Positions 30,292 to 37,376 of a stretch of 40,635 nt of DNA are shown here, piece after piece. Location of the stretch: contig JBPBQO010000110.1 in NCBI GenBank assembly GCA_050954785.1, positions 1 through 40,635 of the forward strand. The letters are read 5' to 3'. The DNA comes from Lichenicola sp050954785 (lineage in GTDB: Bacteria; Pseudomonadota; Alphaproteobacteria; Acetobacterales; Acetobacteraceae). Under the pieces are notes generated by a model. The model had not been told where the DNA came from and searched no databases. It saw only the letters and a program-made list of their open reading frames with translations. Position 1 is the stretch's first letter. Each line of letters starts with the position of its first letter. Both the position numbers and the translations under genes were made by a program.

Positions 30292-30550
30292 GATACTCTG
30301 GTGCGTCCACACGATTGGGCCGGACGACATAAACGCCGCTCCGGACTTCGACACAGCCGAGGAATGGGCCACTCGTCACAACCGGCTGATGCGAGAATAC
30401 ACGACCGCAACTGGCATGGACAACGACCCGAATTGGCCCTTGGTGCGCTGTGTAGTCGCGCTCTGGCCATGGGACCCCGCGTCTCACGCGAACGATCTGC
30501 CGCACAGCATTCGCGAGTTCACCCCACCTACGCCCAAGGTCCCAGCATGA
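30284..30550 (+). CDS. Small protein, unknown
   Basis: 88 residues from GTG 30284 with GAGGAG about 8 bases upstream; it overlaps the previous gene by 8 bases. MGEILWCVHTIGPDD, then FDTAEEWATRHNRLM, and VRCVVALWPWDPASHAN show a compact alpha/beta domain resembling small phage accessory proteins with a C-V-x-A-x-W-P-W strand. Function unknown. Confidence 0.6.
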   Translation: MGEILWCVHTIGPDDINAAPDFDTAEEWATRHNRLMREYTTATGMDNDPNWPLVRCVVALWPWDPASHANDLPHSIREFTPPTPKVPA

Positions 30551-31347
30551 CGCCCGCCAGCACGAGCGCCGATCAGGCGGGAGTGGGGCTGCGGGAGCGG
30601 GCTCAGAGGGTAGCGTTCCGCCTGTTGGCGGGTGACAAGGTGGGGGCAGGAGACGGCGACACCTACGTTGCACGTACTCCGTCGTCAGCACAGTTGACGC
30701 TTGCCCTTGTCGCCTTCGCAATGTCGGAAGCCGCCCTCGCTACCCCGCCCACCGCTGCCGAGACCGTGGGTGCGGGGGTGTGGAAGCCGCACCTGGACTA
30801 TGCTGGCGAGCCGATGGAGCCGGGCGAGTACCGCGATCCTGAAACGGCTATAGCGGCCGGCGCAGAGGCGATGCGGGAAGCTGCGGCGAAGGTGGTCGAA
30901 GCCGATCTGGACCTCAACCATGATGGTACAGACGGAACCGGCTATCAGCAGCGCAACTTCGTCATCCGCAAGCAAGCCGCCGCAATCCGGGCCCTGCCGC
31001 TTCCCGCCCATTCTGCGGATCATGCTCGGCCGGGGCGGGAAGTGGCACTGCGGGAAGGGGAGTGGTTCTATCCTGAGGGCGATCACTCTTCGGATGAGTC
31101 TCGCTTTTCCCCTGATGAGGTGATCGACTACGCACTGGAAGGCGAAAGCGTAAGCCGTGTCGTCTGCATTGAACGCGCGGCCTCGTTGCCATCAGTTTAC
31201 GCTGCGGTTCGTGTTTGGACCGACGCTGAGAAGGATGCTCGCCAAAGCGACGACGACTATGACTACACGCTGTTTGCGACCCATGAGGAAGCGCAAGCCG
31301 CCCTCCTCGCCAGCCCCACCGATGCGGACGCGGGGGAGGAGAAGTGA
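30547..31347 (+). CDS. Composite accessory protein with several small modules
   Basis: 266 residues from ATG 30547 (ATGA overlap). It contains modules typical of phage early proteins: a helical repeat (AAETVGAGVWKPHLDYAG), VEADLDLNHDGTDG, QQRNFVIRKQAAAIRALPLP, and a C-terminal beta region VRVWTDAEKDARQSDDDYDY. The A-A-A-I-R-A-L element is a common Eaa-like end of other small genes. No enzymatic motif. Confidence 0.55.
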   Translation: MTPASTSADQAGVGLRERAQRVAFRLLAGDKVGAGDGDTYVARTPSSAQLTLALVAFAMSEAALATPPTAAETVGAGVWKPHLDYAGEPMEPGEYRDPETAIAAGAEAMREAAAKVVEADLDLNHDGTDGTGYQQRNFVIRKQAAAIRALPLPAHSADHARPGREVALREGEWFYPEGDHSSDESRFSPDEVIDYALEGESVSRVVCIERAASLPSVYAAVRVWTDAEKDARQSDDDYDYTLFATHEEAQAALLASPTDADAGEEK

Positions 31348-31571
31348 CGGTCAAGGAGGTCAGGGAGGCGTTGGCTGCTCCAGAGTGGCAAGCGGTGGTG
31401 TCCTGCGGAGACGTGTTAGACGAGTTCCCGTGCCAAGGTTGCGGTTCGCGGACACCAGCTTACTGCCAGCTTTCTGGATCACCAGAACGCATCAAATCCG
31501 CTTGTGAATACATCAACAGGTTCGGTCGGAGTGCGGCGAAAGCTCTTGCCGAAAGGAAAGTCCCCGCATGA
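31344..31571 (+). CDS. Small Cys-rich protein, unknown
   Basis: 75 residues from GTG. MTVKEVREALAAPEW, then VSCGDVLDEFPCQGCGSRTPAYCQL carries four or five Cys in 25 residues, consistent with zinc binding. It ends IKSACEYINRFGRS. Function unknown. Confidence 0.55.
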   Translation: MTVKEVREALAAPEWQAVVSCGDVLDEFPCQGCGSRTPAYCQLSGSPERIKSACEYINRFGRSAAKALAERKVPA

Positions 31572-31879
31572 CCGACGCATCAAACCGCGTTCGCGAGGTG
31601 CTGGCGGAGCATCACAACCGACAGTTGTTCTTTGCCGCGCCAGAAATTATGCCGAGCTGGGCAGTCACCGCCATGCTCGCCTACGCCGACGAACGCGCCG
31701 CCCAAGCCCACGCGGCCGGGCTGGAGGAGGGGCTGGAGGAGGCGGCTACGTTTTTGGAGGACACCGCTGCCGCGCCGAAGGGCCCGCGCGATACAGGGCA
31801 AGCTCTAGCGCGTCGCATCATGTGCAAGTTCTCGGCTGAGAGCATCCGCGCCCCGGAACACCACGCCAGCGGGAGGTGA
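31568..31879 (+). CDS. Small helical protein, unknown
   Basis: 103 residues, MTDASNRVREVLAEHHN, FFAAPEIMPSWAVTAML and a long helix EEGLEEAATFLEDTA. The AAxxxE-rich C-terminal half fits an Eaa-like accessory protein. ATGA overlap at the start. No function visible. Confidence 0.55.
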   Translation: MTDASNRVREVLAEHHNRQLFFAAPEIMPSWAVTAMLAYADERAAQAHAAGLEEGLEEAATFLEDTAAAPKGPRDTGQALARRIMCKFSAESIRAPEHHASGR

Positions 31880-31882
31880 GTG

Positions 31883-32221
31883 ATGGATATTCGTATCGCT
31901 GAATGGCTTGCGAGCGGTGACACGGGAGTCTCATCAACAGCGATCCTGCTGTGGTTGAGTGCCCGCGCAAAAGATCGGACGTGGGGCGCGCACACGCCAT
32001 CCGATCCGGCTGACTTGGGCCGCTGTCTCCGGCTGCTCGAACGGATTCCCGAGTGGAAATCGCGCATGCCTGAGATGGCTGAGGCTGGCGACAACTGGGC
32101 GCGGATCATGCCGCATTGGGATCGCATGGCGCAGTCGATGTGTGACGAGGTCGGGATCGACTGGAGCAAGGCTCGGAGCGCGCCGCTTACCTACGACTTG
32201 ATGAAGGAGTGCGGCTGTTGA
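31883..32221 (+). CDS. Small conserved phage protein, unknown
   Basis: 112 residues from ATG 31883 with GGGAGGTGAG just upstream; GTG 31880 is an alternative. MDIRIAEWLASGDTGVSS, then ILLWLSARAKDRTWG and HTPSDPADLGRCLRLL, with W-x-x-L/M-x-x-x-W spacing. The G-D-T-G-x-S-S...H-P-x-D-P-x-D pattern occurs in small proteins of Sphingomonadales phages in my recollection; no function is known. Confidence 0.6.
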   Translation: MDIRIAEWLASGDTGVSSTAILLWLSARAKDRTWGAHTPSDPADLGRCLRLLERIPEWKSRMPEMAEAGDNWARIMPHWDRMAQSMCDEVGIDWSKARSAPLTYDLMKECGC

Positions 32222-32523
32222 CCGACACCGACGCTCTCGTGGCGCGGCTGACCGCAATGTACTCGCACCGCGGTGATGGCATTCCGACGCAATGCGTGAA
32301 CCCGGATGGCGCCGAAGCCGCCGACCTCATCGCCCGCCAAGCCGAGGAGATCGCGCGGCTGGAAGCGGCGCTGGAACGGATCGCGGACGTGCGGAACACG
32401 CATTTCGCGGGTGATGCGCGCGTCGTGGCCCAGATGGCGTTGGGTCGCATGGAGCGGATCATGACCGATGTTTGCGACGTCGTGGACGACTTCGCCGCCC
32501 TCACCCGAAAGGATCAAGTATGA
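32218..32523 (+). CDS. Small helical coiled-coil protein, unknown
   Basis: 101 residues. I chose TTG 32218, which overlaps the previous TGA (TTGA) and lies 8 bases after AAGGAG, an ideal spacing; GTG 32209 has no room for this site. A helix EEIARLEAALERIADV and the DGAEAADLIARQAEEIA pattern resemble small proteins with a coiled coil. Function unknown. Confidence 0.6.
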   Translation: MTDTDALVARLTAMYSHRGDGIPTQCVNPDGAEAADLIARQAEEIARLEAALERIADVRNTHFAGDARVVAQMALGRMERIMTDVCDVVDDFAALTRKDQV

Positions 32524-32996
32524 CGGATGGTACGATCCCGGATGGCATGGTCCCGTGGGCTGGGGGTGATAGCGCGCCAGCGGATTGGGATGGTGGGGCG
32601 GTGCTCGCGCGCGATGGCTTCGTCATGGTGAAAAAGCCCGGTGCATATCAATGGCGGCGCGCTCGTGGCGGCGCAAAGCAGGACTGGGACATAATTGCCT
32701 ACACCCCGCGCGCCGCCGCCGATCGCCAGACCGAGCAGTTGTCCGCTCATATCGGACAACTGGAAAAGGTTGGGGATCCCAACCATTCCGCCGAGCAGCC
32801 CGGCATGGTGCTGGTGCCGCGTGTGGCGACGCATGAAGCAGAAGAGGCCGGCGCTCGCATTCTTGCGGACTGCGCAAGCCGCAAGTGGGGTGCTCTGGAC
32901 GCGGACGGGCAAGAGACGTTTCGCTGGCGTGCCCGCAAGATATGGCCTGCCATGATCGCCGCCGCTCTCGCGCCCGCCAGTGGGGAGGAAGGGTGA
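32520..32996 (+). CDS. Composite accessory protein, unknown
   Basis: 158 residues from ATG 32520 (ATGA overlap). DWDGGAVLARDGFVMV, KKPGAYQWRRARGG, then GMVLVPRVATHEAEEAG and the C-terminal WRARKIWPAMIAAAL. The last element is the repeated phage-accessory end that also appears in weaker form in the gene at 28659. Probably a shuffled module; function unknown. Confidence 0.6.
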   Translation: MTDGTIPDGMVPWAGGDSAPADWDGGAVLARDGFVMVKKPGAYQWRRARGGAKQDWDIIAYTPRAAADRQTEQLSAHIGQLEKVGDPNHSAEQPGMVLVPRVATHEAEEAGARILADCASRKWGALDADGQETFRWRARKIWPAMIAAALAPASGEEG

Positions 32997-33118
32997 TGAA
33001 TCTCAACAAATTTATAGACCGTCTATTCGCCGCGTTCGCGGTTACGATGCTCGTCGCGATCTGGTTGCTCATAGCGTTTGGCGTATGGGCATTTTTCCAT
33101 GGGGCAAAATTGCCATGA
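32996..33118 (+). CDS. Small membrane protein
   Basis: 40 residues from ATG 32996 (TGATG with the previous stop). A basic head (MNLNKFIDRLF) is followed by a long hydrophobic run (AAFAVTMLVAIWLLIAFGVW), a single transmembrane helix. Function unknown. Confidence 0.6.
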   Translation: MNLNKFIDRLFAAFAVTMLVAIWLLIAFGVWAFFHGAKLP

Positions 33119-33219
33119 CCCGCCGCCTGCTAATCCACACTCCCTACGGCACGCGCCCTGCCACCAGATGGGAGCGTGTCGTGTACCGCATCAAACGGTT
33201 TGCCGGGTTGTCGGTGTGA
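33115..33219 (+). CDS. Small basic peptide
   Basis: 34 residues, MTRRLLIHTPYGTRPA then RWERVVYRIKRFAG, positively charged. Coupled by ATGA to the membrane gene and overlapping a following ATG. Its coding character is moderate; it may bind nucleic acid. Bases 33220-33291 hold no credible gene except an 18-residue frame. Confidence 0.45.
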   Translation: MTRRLLIHTPYGTRPATRWERVVYRIKRFAGLSV

Positions 33220-33291
33220 TGATACAAGCGAACCGCGCGGAGCTTTCTGGACAATCGCTCGACGCGCGGTTCTAACGGCTAGGAGGCCGCT

Positions 33292-33429
33292 GTGATTCAG
33301 GTAGATGATGTGGTGGGTGCGGGCAAGGTAGCGCGCGTCGGGGTTGGCGGCTCTCTCGGGGGCATCGCTGGGGGCATCGGGAACAGCGGCTGGGGGTATT
33401 ACTCCGGACATGGGGAGATCGTGGCATGA
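33292..33429 (+). CDS. Small glycine-rich protein
   Basis: 45 residues from GTG 33292 with a perfect AGGAGG at 33281, the best ribosome-binding site in the neighbourhood. MIQVDDVVGAGKVAR then GVGGSLGGIAGGIGNSG, a Gly-rich tail. The ATGA overlap with the next gene supports the frame. Function unknown. Confidence 0.6.
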   Translation: MIQVDDVVGAGKVARVGVGGSLGGIAGGIGNSGWGYYSGHGEIVA

Positions 33430-33791
33430 GCGCGCGTGATGCGACCCCGTGGACGGGGGATGACGAAGCGCCGTGGACGCCGGGCGAGTGGAAGACCGAC
33501 GGCCGGTTAGTGTACGCGCTGGACGAGACCGGCCAAGTCAATCGGTTCTCGGCGCACATTGATGGCGGCTACATTCGCCACCGCCGACGCCCCGATAACG
33601 AGGACCGAACCAGCAACGAAGAACTTGCAGCCAACGCTCGCGTGATAGCCGCCGGACCGGATGCAGTCAAAGCGCTGGCGGCGATAGTCCGCACGCTTGG
33701 CGCGACCGAAGAAAATGACGGTCACAAAGAGATTTGGCGCGCTGCGTTCGACGTCATTGCCCGCGCTCGTGGGGACACACCCCATGACTGA
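33426..33791 (+). CDS. Small conserved phage protein (paralogue of 25502)
   Basis: 121 residues. The C-terminus ANARVIAAGPDAVKAL followed by RTLGATEENDGHKEIWRAAF matches the gene at 25502-25816 nearly residue for residue over about 50 positions, so these are paralogues or duplicated modules. The N-terminus is different (MSARDATPWTGDDEAP). Overlaps the next gene by 8 bases. Confidence 0.7.
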   Translation: MSARDATPWTGDDEAPWTPGEWKTDGRLVYALDETGQVNRFSAHIDGGYIRHRRRPDNEDRTSNEELAANARVIAAGPDAVKALAAIVRTLGATEENDGHKEIWRAAFDVIARARGDTPHD

Positions 33792-34314
33792 CCCGCAGGA
33801 CACCGTCGCGGTGACGCAGGGGGATCGCCGTGCACTATCCCACGTCGAGCAGATGCTTGAAGCTGAGGGCCAATGCGTGCCGTGCAAGTTGTGCGGAGGC
33901 GCGGCGGTTATCACCGACGCTGGCCCTGGTGCCGGCTACTACGTCGCGTGCAGCAACAGTCAGACGCGCCGATCATATCAGGGCTGCCTCATCAACGAGC
34001 GCCGAGTGTCCGGATGGGCCTACAATGTCGCCGATTGGTGGAACCGTCTCCATCGCCTTGAAGCGACGCAGCAGGCGGGGTGGCAGGGGATTGAGACGGT
34101 AAGGGGAGAGGTAAAAGCATGTCTCCTTTGGTGCGCCGACTTGAATCGCACCGGCAAGCCGCGCGGTATTTGCATGGGCCGGATATCCCAATGGTCAGAC
34201 GGAACTCTGACAGCTTACGGAAACGGGATGAACGGTGATTGGACGTTCACCCACTGGCAGCCTCTCCCCGCCGCTCCCTCCGCGACCCGCCCCGCATGGG
34301 TGGCGGCGTCGTGA
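33784..34314 (+). CDS. Lar-like zinc ribbon fused to DUF551
   Basis: 176 residues from ATG 33784. Residues 30-75 carry CKLCGGAAVITDAG, then YYVACSNSQT and ADWWNRL, matching the Lar-type restriction-alleviation/zinc-ribbon layout (C-x-x-C-G ... Y-x-V-x-C ... W-N-R). The C-terminal 45 residues end GDWTFTHWQPLPAAP, the DUF551 signature (T-H-W-x-P-L-P). Lar-family proteins relieve type I restriction in Rac; whether this one does is unknown. The fusion is suggestive of a counter-defence or regulatory role. Confidence 0.65.
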   Translation: MTDPQDTVAVTQGDRRALSHVEQMLEAEGQCVPCKLCGGAAVITDAGPGAGYYVACSNSQTRRSYQGCLINERRVSGWAYNVADWWNRLHRLEATQQAGWQGIETVRGEVKACLLWCADLNRTGKPRGICMGRISQWSDGTLTAYGNGMNGDWTFTHWQPLPAAPSATRPAWVAAS

Positions 34315-34622
34315 GTGGGCGAGCAATCCACAAGCACGTCGTCAAGGTCGCCGACGAGATCCGCATCTACGTCCCGCACGGCGCCCCGCTGTTGCTCGTG
34401 GCACATCAGCCCGATCGCATGCGCGCTGACGAGATCGGCTTTTGGTTCGAAGTGCCAGCCGACCTTGCCCCCGACGCCTGTCTATCTCCGCAGGTGTTCT
34501 ACGTTGTCGGGACGGGTAATCCCGTGCCGGATGGGGCGGTATCTCTGATGAGCCTGATTGCCGGTCCGTTCGTGTGGCACCTCTATCGTCCCATCGCCTC
34601 CCATGCCCAGGTGCCGGCATGA
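34311..34622 (+). CDS. DUF7352-like protein
   Basis: 103 residues from GTG: MSGRAIHKHVVKVADEI, then IYVPHGAPLLLVAHQPD and VFYVVGTGNPVPDG. The pattern H-K-x-x-x-x-V-x-D-x-x-x-x-x-P-x-G-A-x-x-L-x-V ... V-G-T-G-x-P-V fits DUF7352, a small beta protein of many phages with no known role. Coupled to both neighbours. Confidence 0.6.
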   Translation: MSGRAIHKHVVKVADEIRIYVPHGAPLLLVAHQPDRMRADEIGFWFEVPADLAPDACLSPQVFYVVGTGNPVPDGAVSLMSLIAGPFVWHLYRPIASHAQVPA

Positions 34623-35125
34623 CCGCCGGGAACGCCGAGCTGGTGGCGCTGGCAGAACGTTGCGAACAGGCGACGGGGGCGGATCGTCGCCTTGATGCTG
34701 AAATATGGGTCCTTGTCGGAGATAAGCTCGGTTCGGCATGGAGCGCAAAAAGCCGTGACCCCATCAAGCCATCGGAGGTCGTTCAAGGCGAACTGTTGGC
34801 TCCGGCTATTCTGCGCTGGCCATTAGATCCGGGCGGTGTCGCTAACTCGTGGCGCGTGCCGTTTCTGACGGACAGCCTGGACGCGGCGATGACGCTGGTG
34901 CCGGAAGGTATTCGCATCGGCCTAGTCCAGCAGCCGGGCGGCGAATGGGAAGCTAGTGACATAGCTTTAGTCGATAACGAGGGATGCGACCACGGGCATT
35001 GGGAGCCGACTTTTCGTACGTCCACATCTGCGGCCTGTGCGGTGTCAGCAGTTGCTCTTGATGCCCTCGCCGCCCTTCGCGCCCTCGCGCCGCTTTCGCA
35101 TGGTGAGCGGGGAGGGGAGGGGTGA
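34619..35125 (+). CDS. Phage ABA-sandwich domain protein (paralogue of 27966)
   Basis: 168 residues. SLDAAMTLVPEGIRIGLV, then TSAACAVSAVALDALAALRA, repeats the family signature of the gene at 27966-28409. The N-terminal helix AELVALAERCEQATG is a common prefix of this family. Function unknown. The start overlaps the previous stop by ATGA; the next gene starts at GTG in a GTGA overlap. Confidence 0.7.
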   Translation: MTAGNAELVALAERCEQATGADRRLDAEIWVLVGDKLGSAWSAKSRDPIKPSEVVQGELLAPAILRWPLDPGGVANSWRVPFLTDSLDAAMTLVPEGIRIGLVQQPGGEWEASDIALVDNEGCDHGHWEPTFRTSTSAACAVSAVALDALAALRALAPLSHGERGGEG

Positions 35126-35646
35126 CGGCCGCAGACATCCTCGAACAGCTAATTGCCGAGTGCGACTCTACGATGATTTGGGCGAGTGAGCTTGCCCTGT
35201 CGACCGGCGCGCGGCGCTGCGACTTTTGGACGCTCGCACCTTGCCAGTCGAAGGGGTACGCGGCGACGGCCTACGAGATCAAGGTCAGCCGTGCCGACTT
35301 CCGTCGCGACAGCCATGCCAAGCAGCGTGAAGCCCGGCTATTCAGCGACCGGTTCTACTACGCGACACCGGCCGGCCTGCTGCGACCTGACGAAGTGCCG
35401 GATTGGGCTGGCCTGATCGAATACAGCGATGCGGGTCGGGTGATCGTTGTGCCCGCGCCGTTGCGCGACAAGGATGCGCCCAGCTGGGAACTGATCGTCT
35501 CGCTGCTGCGGAACAGCGGGCGCATCCGCCGTGACACCGACATCGTGAAAGCAGAGCGGTCGCGATATAAGCACATGCTCAAGGAGGCGTCTCAGAAGCT
35601 GGAAGCGGCTGGGCGTCGGCCTTGGGAGTTTGGCATTCACTTATGA
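35122..35646 (+). CDS. MmcB-like PD-(D/E)XK nuclease
   Basis: 174 residues from GTG. The segment AATAYEIKVSRADFRRDSHA gives E-I-K-x-S-x-x-D-F, the E-x-K centre of the MmcB/RecB-like nuclease fold, and RFYYATPAGLLRPDEVPDWAGLI follows the expected strand order. In alphaproteobacteria MmcB is a DNA-damage-induced repair protein. A phage version may process DNA ends or degrade host DNA. Catalytic activity is inferred. Confidence 0.6.
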   Translation: MTAADILEQLIAECDSTMIWASELALSTGARRCDFWTLAPCQSKGYAATAYEIKVSRADFRRDSHAKQREARLFSDRFYYATPAGLLRPDEVPDWAGLIEYSDAGRVIVVPAPLRDKDAPSWELIVSLLRNSGRIRRDTDIVKAERSRYKHMLKEASQKLEAAGRRPWEFGIHL

Positions 35647-35813
35647 CCCGCTGGACCGACGAAAACATCCGCGGCGCCGTCGACGGCATCACGCACGAGG
35701 CCCTGCCGATGGTGAAGCGCGGGCAGCCTGACAGTGCATATCGCGATCGGGCGAGGGTGCAGGTGTCTATTGCTGACGGGGTGCTGGCGTTGGTGCGGAG
35801 GATGCGCCCGTGA
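35643..35813 (+). CDS. Small protein, unknown
   Basis: 56 residues, MTRWTDENIRGAVDGITHE then YRDRARVQVSIADGVLAL. It starts with an ATGA overlap to the nuclease and overlaps the cupin-like gene (GTGA). No family recognised. Confidence 0.55.
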   Translation: MTRWTDENIRGAVDGITHEALPMVKRGQPDSAYRDRARVQVSIADGVLALVRRMRP

Positions 35814-36259
35814 TGATATGGCACGAATCTCTAGGCCCAGCGTTTGATAAGTGGCACCTTAACCCCAACGACGAGAGTCATGAGTTCCCGCATGGTTGTC
35901 GTCCCGTCATTCACAGGCTGGGCGTGGACGAAGGCATGCCACATGATCACCCGTGGAGCTTCCACACCTTCGTTTTGCATGGTGGATATGAGGAAGAGGT
36001 ATTCACTCAACGAGGCGACGCATGGCATAGCGCGCTATTTCGACGCTTTCCCGGCGAGGCGCGATATGTCCCGGCTGGGACTGTCCACCGCGTGGTGCGG
36101 TTGCTCAATGGGCCATGCTTTACCGTGGCGATGTACGGGCCACAAGAGCGGGAGTGGCGGTATTATCCAGAGGCAATCGCAGATGCGCGGCCGGATGGGG
36201 TGGAAACCTTCGCGCTTGCAACCACGCGTTACGGGCGGGAGGATGCGCGAGGGGAATGA
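35810..36259 (+). CDS. Cupin-like metal-binding protein
   Basis: 149 residues from GTG 35810 (GTGATG; second codon is also ATG). HDHPWSFHTFVLHGGYEEE gives the H-x-H-x(n)-E cupin metal site, followed by ARYVPAGTVHRVV with the second His, and FTVAMYGPQEREW. The double-stranded beta helix is typical of cupins that modify small molecules or proteins. Phages carry related proteins as accessory genes; substrate unknown. Confidence 0.65.
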   Translation: MMIWHESLGPAFDKWHLNPNDESHEFPHGCRPVIHRLGVDEGMPHDHPWSFHTFVLHGGYEEEVFTQRGDAWHSALFRRFPGEARYVPAGTVHRVVRLLNGPCFTVAMYGPQEREWRYYPEAIADARPDGVETFALATTRYGREDARGE

Positions 36260-36339
36260 GGGCCGCTCCTTGCGCTTTGGGCACAGAGGGAGCGACCATT
36301 TCGAGGAACGGCTTAGCAGATGAAGGCGATGACCGCTAG
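36256..36339 (+). CDS. Possible short peptide after the cupin-like gene
   Basis: A 27-residue frame (MRAAPCALGTEGATIS) starts in an ATGA overlap with the cupin-like gene. The position fits coupling, but the composition is unremarkable and the sequence may simply be untranslated leader of the structured region. Confidence 0.3.
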   Translation: MRAAPCALGTEGATISRNGLADEGDDR

Positions 36340-36559
36340 TTCTTCACACCCGCCTCGCGTTGTGGCATGAAGGGCGGGCTGCGGAGGTGAGAACACGCTC
36401 CTCACAGGCTTGTCGGACGCGATAGTGCAAACCCGTTCAAGCATATTAGACGGCCCCTGCTTAGGCAACCGTTGAACAGATGCCGGGGTGGCGATCCGGC
36501 CCGCAGCAACGGCGGAACGTAGGGGCGGCTAGTTTCACCGGAGTAATCCGTAGTCGCCC
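36340..36559. ncRNA. Structured non-coding region at the convergent end of both units
   Basis: The rightward and leftward units meet here. About 220 bases contain no credible gene but several inverted repeats: CCCGCC/GGCGGG (36349-36354 with 36373-36378), GTGAG/CTCAC (36387-36391 with 36401-36405), a nested CCGTTG/CAACGG pair around GCCGG/CCGGC, and AGGGGCGGCTA/TAGTCGCCCCT (36521-36531 with 36551-36561, one G-U). No U-tract follows any stem. It could be a bidirectional terminator array or a structured RNA; the family is not recognised. Confidence 0.5.
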
Positions 36560-36811
36560 CTAAACCCGCCCAGCCGGATACACGAACACCGGCCCACCAT
36601 TCGCCCAAGCGGCCCAGTCGTCCGCATATTCCATCATCGTAAACACCGGCGACCGCTTCACCCGAGGCCGGTCCGTCGTCTCGTCCTCGCCGGGCATCAC
36701 GACCCGCACCGTCCACACCGGCGGCTCGTCCGTGGACATGGCAACGAACGCCCGGCCGCCTGGCGGGAGGATGGGGCGATCCTTTCCGATCAGGCGGCCG
36801 AGCCATGTCAT
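36560..36811 (-). CDS. Small protein at the end of the leftward unit
   Basis: 83 residues: MTWLGRLIGKDRPILPP, then WTVRVVMPGEDETTDRP and TMMEYADDWAAWANGG. Mixed alpha/beta; the last gene of the leftward unit. It starts by sharing a base with the previous gene's stop (TAATG). No family recognised. A longer overlapping frame (36402-36806) is judged spurious. Confidence 0.6.
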   Translation of the reverse strand: MTWLGRLIGKDRPILPPGGRAFVAMSTDEPPVWTVRVVMPGEDETTDRPRVKRSPVFTMMEYADDWAAWANGGPVFVYPAGRV

Positions 36812-37125
36812 TAGAGCTTCAGCAGCTTGGCAGCTTCCGCCTCGATATCCGCCTTGTTGGCGGTGTAGGCAGACTGTGCGAGCTGCACCGCCAGAGACTT
36901 GCTGATGGTGACGCCCTTCAAATCGTGAACGAGCGTGATGGCCTTTTCGGCCAGCTTTTCGAGCGAGGCGAACTCGCCGGGCAGCGTGGCGCTGAACGCC
37001 TCCAAGTCAGCCGCGACCAGCGGCGATACCTTGGCAACCCACGCCTCCACCGCCGTCAAGTTGGTGGCGTGAAAGACGCGGCCAAAAAACTCGCCGACGC
37101 TGTTGATAACGGACTTGAAGGACAT
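36811..37125 (-). CDS. Small helical protein near the lysis genes
   Basis: 104 residues from ATG 37125 (AAGGAG upstream). MSFKSVINSVGEFFGRV, then amphipathic helices AVEAWVAKVSPLVAADLEAF and LEKLAEKAITLVHDL. An N-terminal amphipathic helix suggests membrane association, and similar small helical proteins sit beside phage lysis genes. Function unknown. Confidence 0.6.
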   Translation of the reverse strand: MSFKSVINSVGEFFGRVFHATNLTAVEAWVAKVSPLVAADLEAFSATLPGEFASLEKLAEKAITLVHDLKGVTISKSLAVQLAQSAYTANKADIEAEAAKLLKL

Positions 37126-37183
37126 GGCCTTGCTCCTTTGATGGCAGCTTGACCATAACACGGAGCGGGTATAGCGGGAAAGG

Positions 37184-37255
37184 GCCGGGTAAGCTCAGCG
37201 GTGGAGCAGGCGCTATATAGGCGCATGGCCGTAGGTTCGATCCCTACCCCCGGCA
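37184..37255 (+). tRNA. tRNA-like element, possible tRNA-Ile(TAT), degenerate
   Basis: A 72-base cloverleaf opposite to the surrounding genes. The T arm is perfect (GTAGG TTCGATC CCTAC) and the D arm good (GCTC AGCGGTG GAGC). The acceptor GCCGGGT/CCCCGGC has a T-C mismatch at the seventh pair. The anticodon arm GGCGC-TATATAG-GCGCA has a G-A mismatch at its base, position 33 is A and not the invariant U, and position 8 is A instead of U. Read normally the anticodon is TAT. CCA is not encoded (A then CCT). It is either a decaying tRNA, an attachment-site remnant or an unusual RNA. Confidence 0.6.
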
Positions 37256-37274
37256 CCTACAAAATTGGTGCACA

Positions 37275-37376
37275 CTACCCCCACAACGTCACCATCTCCG
37301 CCAGCCAAGCATGCCACACCCGCACGCGGTACGGGGTGCCGTCAGGGTGGCGGGCGTAGATGCGGACTTTAGCCAT
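37275..37376 (-). CDS. Small basic peptide
   Basis: 33 residues: MAKVRIYARHPDGTPYRV then WHAWLAEMVTLWG. The start lies in an 8-base overlap with the holin-candidate stop, supporting a coupled real gene. Function unknown. Confidence 0.5.
   Translation of the reverse strand: MAKVRIYARHPDGTPYRVRVWHAWLAEMVTLWG

Noticed and set aside
36402..36806. A 134-codon minus-strand frame overlapping the last leftward gene
   Set aside because: Arg/Gly/Pro-rich shadow composition, and it would run through the structured repeats; the frame ending at 36560 has better coding character and a TAATG coupling.
37184..37255. Attachment site with integrase (temperate phage)
   Set aside because: No tyrosine or serine recombinase and no convincing lysogeny repressor cassette were found; the tRNA-like element alone is not enough.
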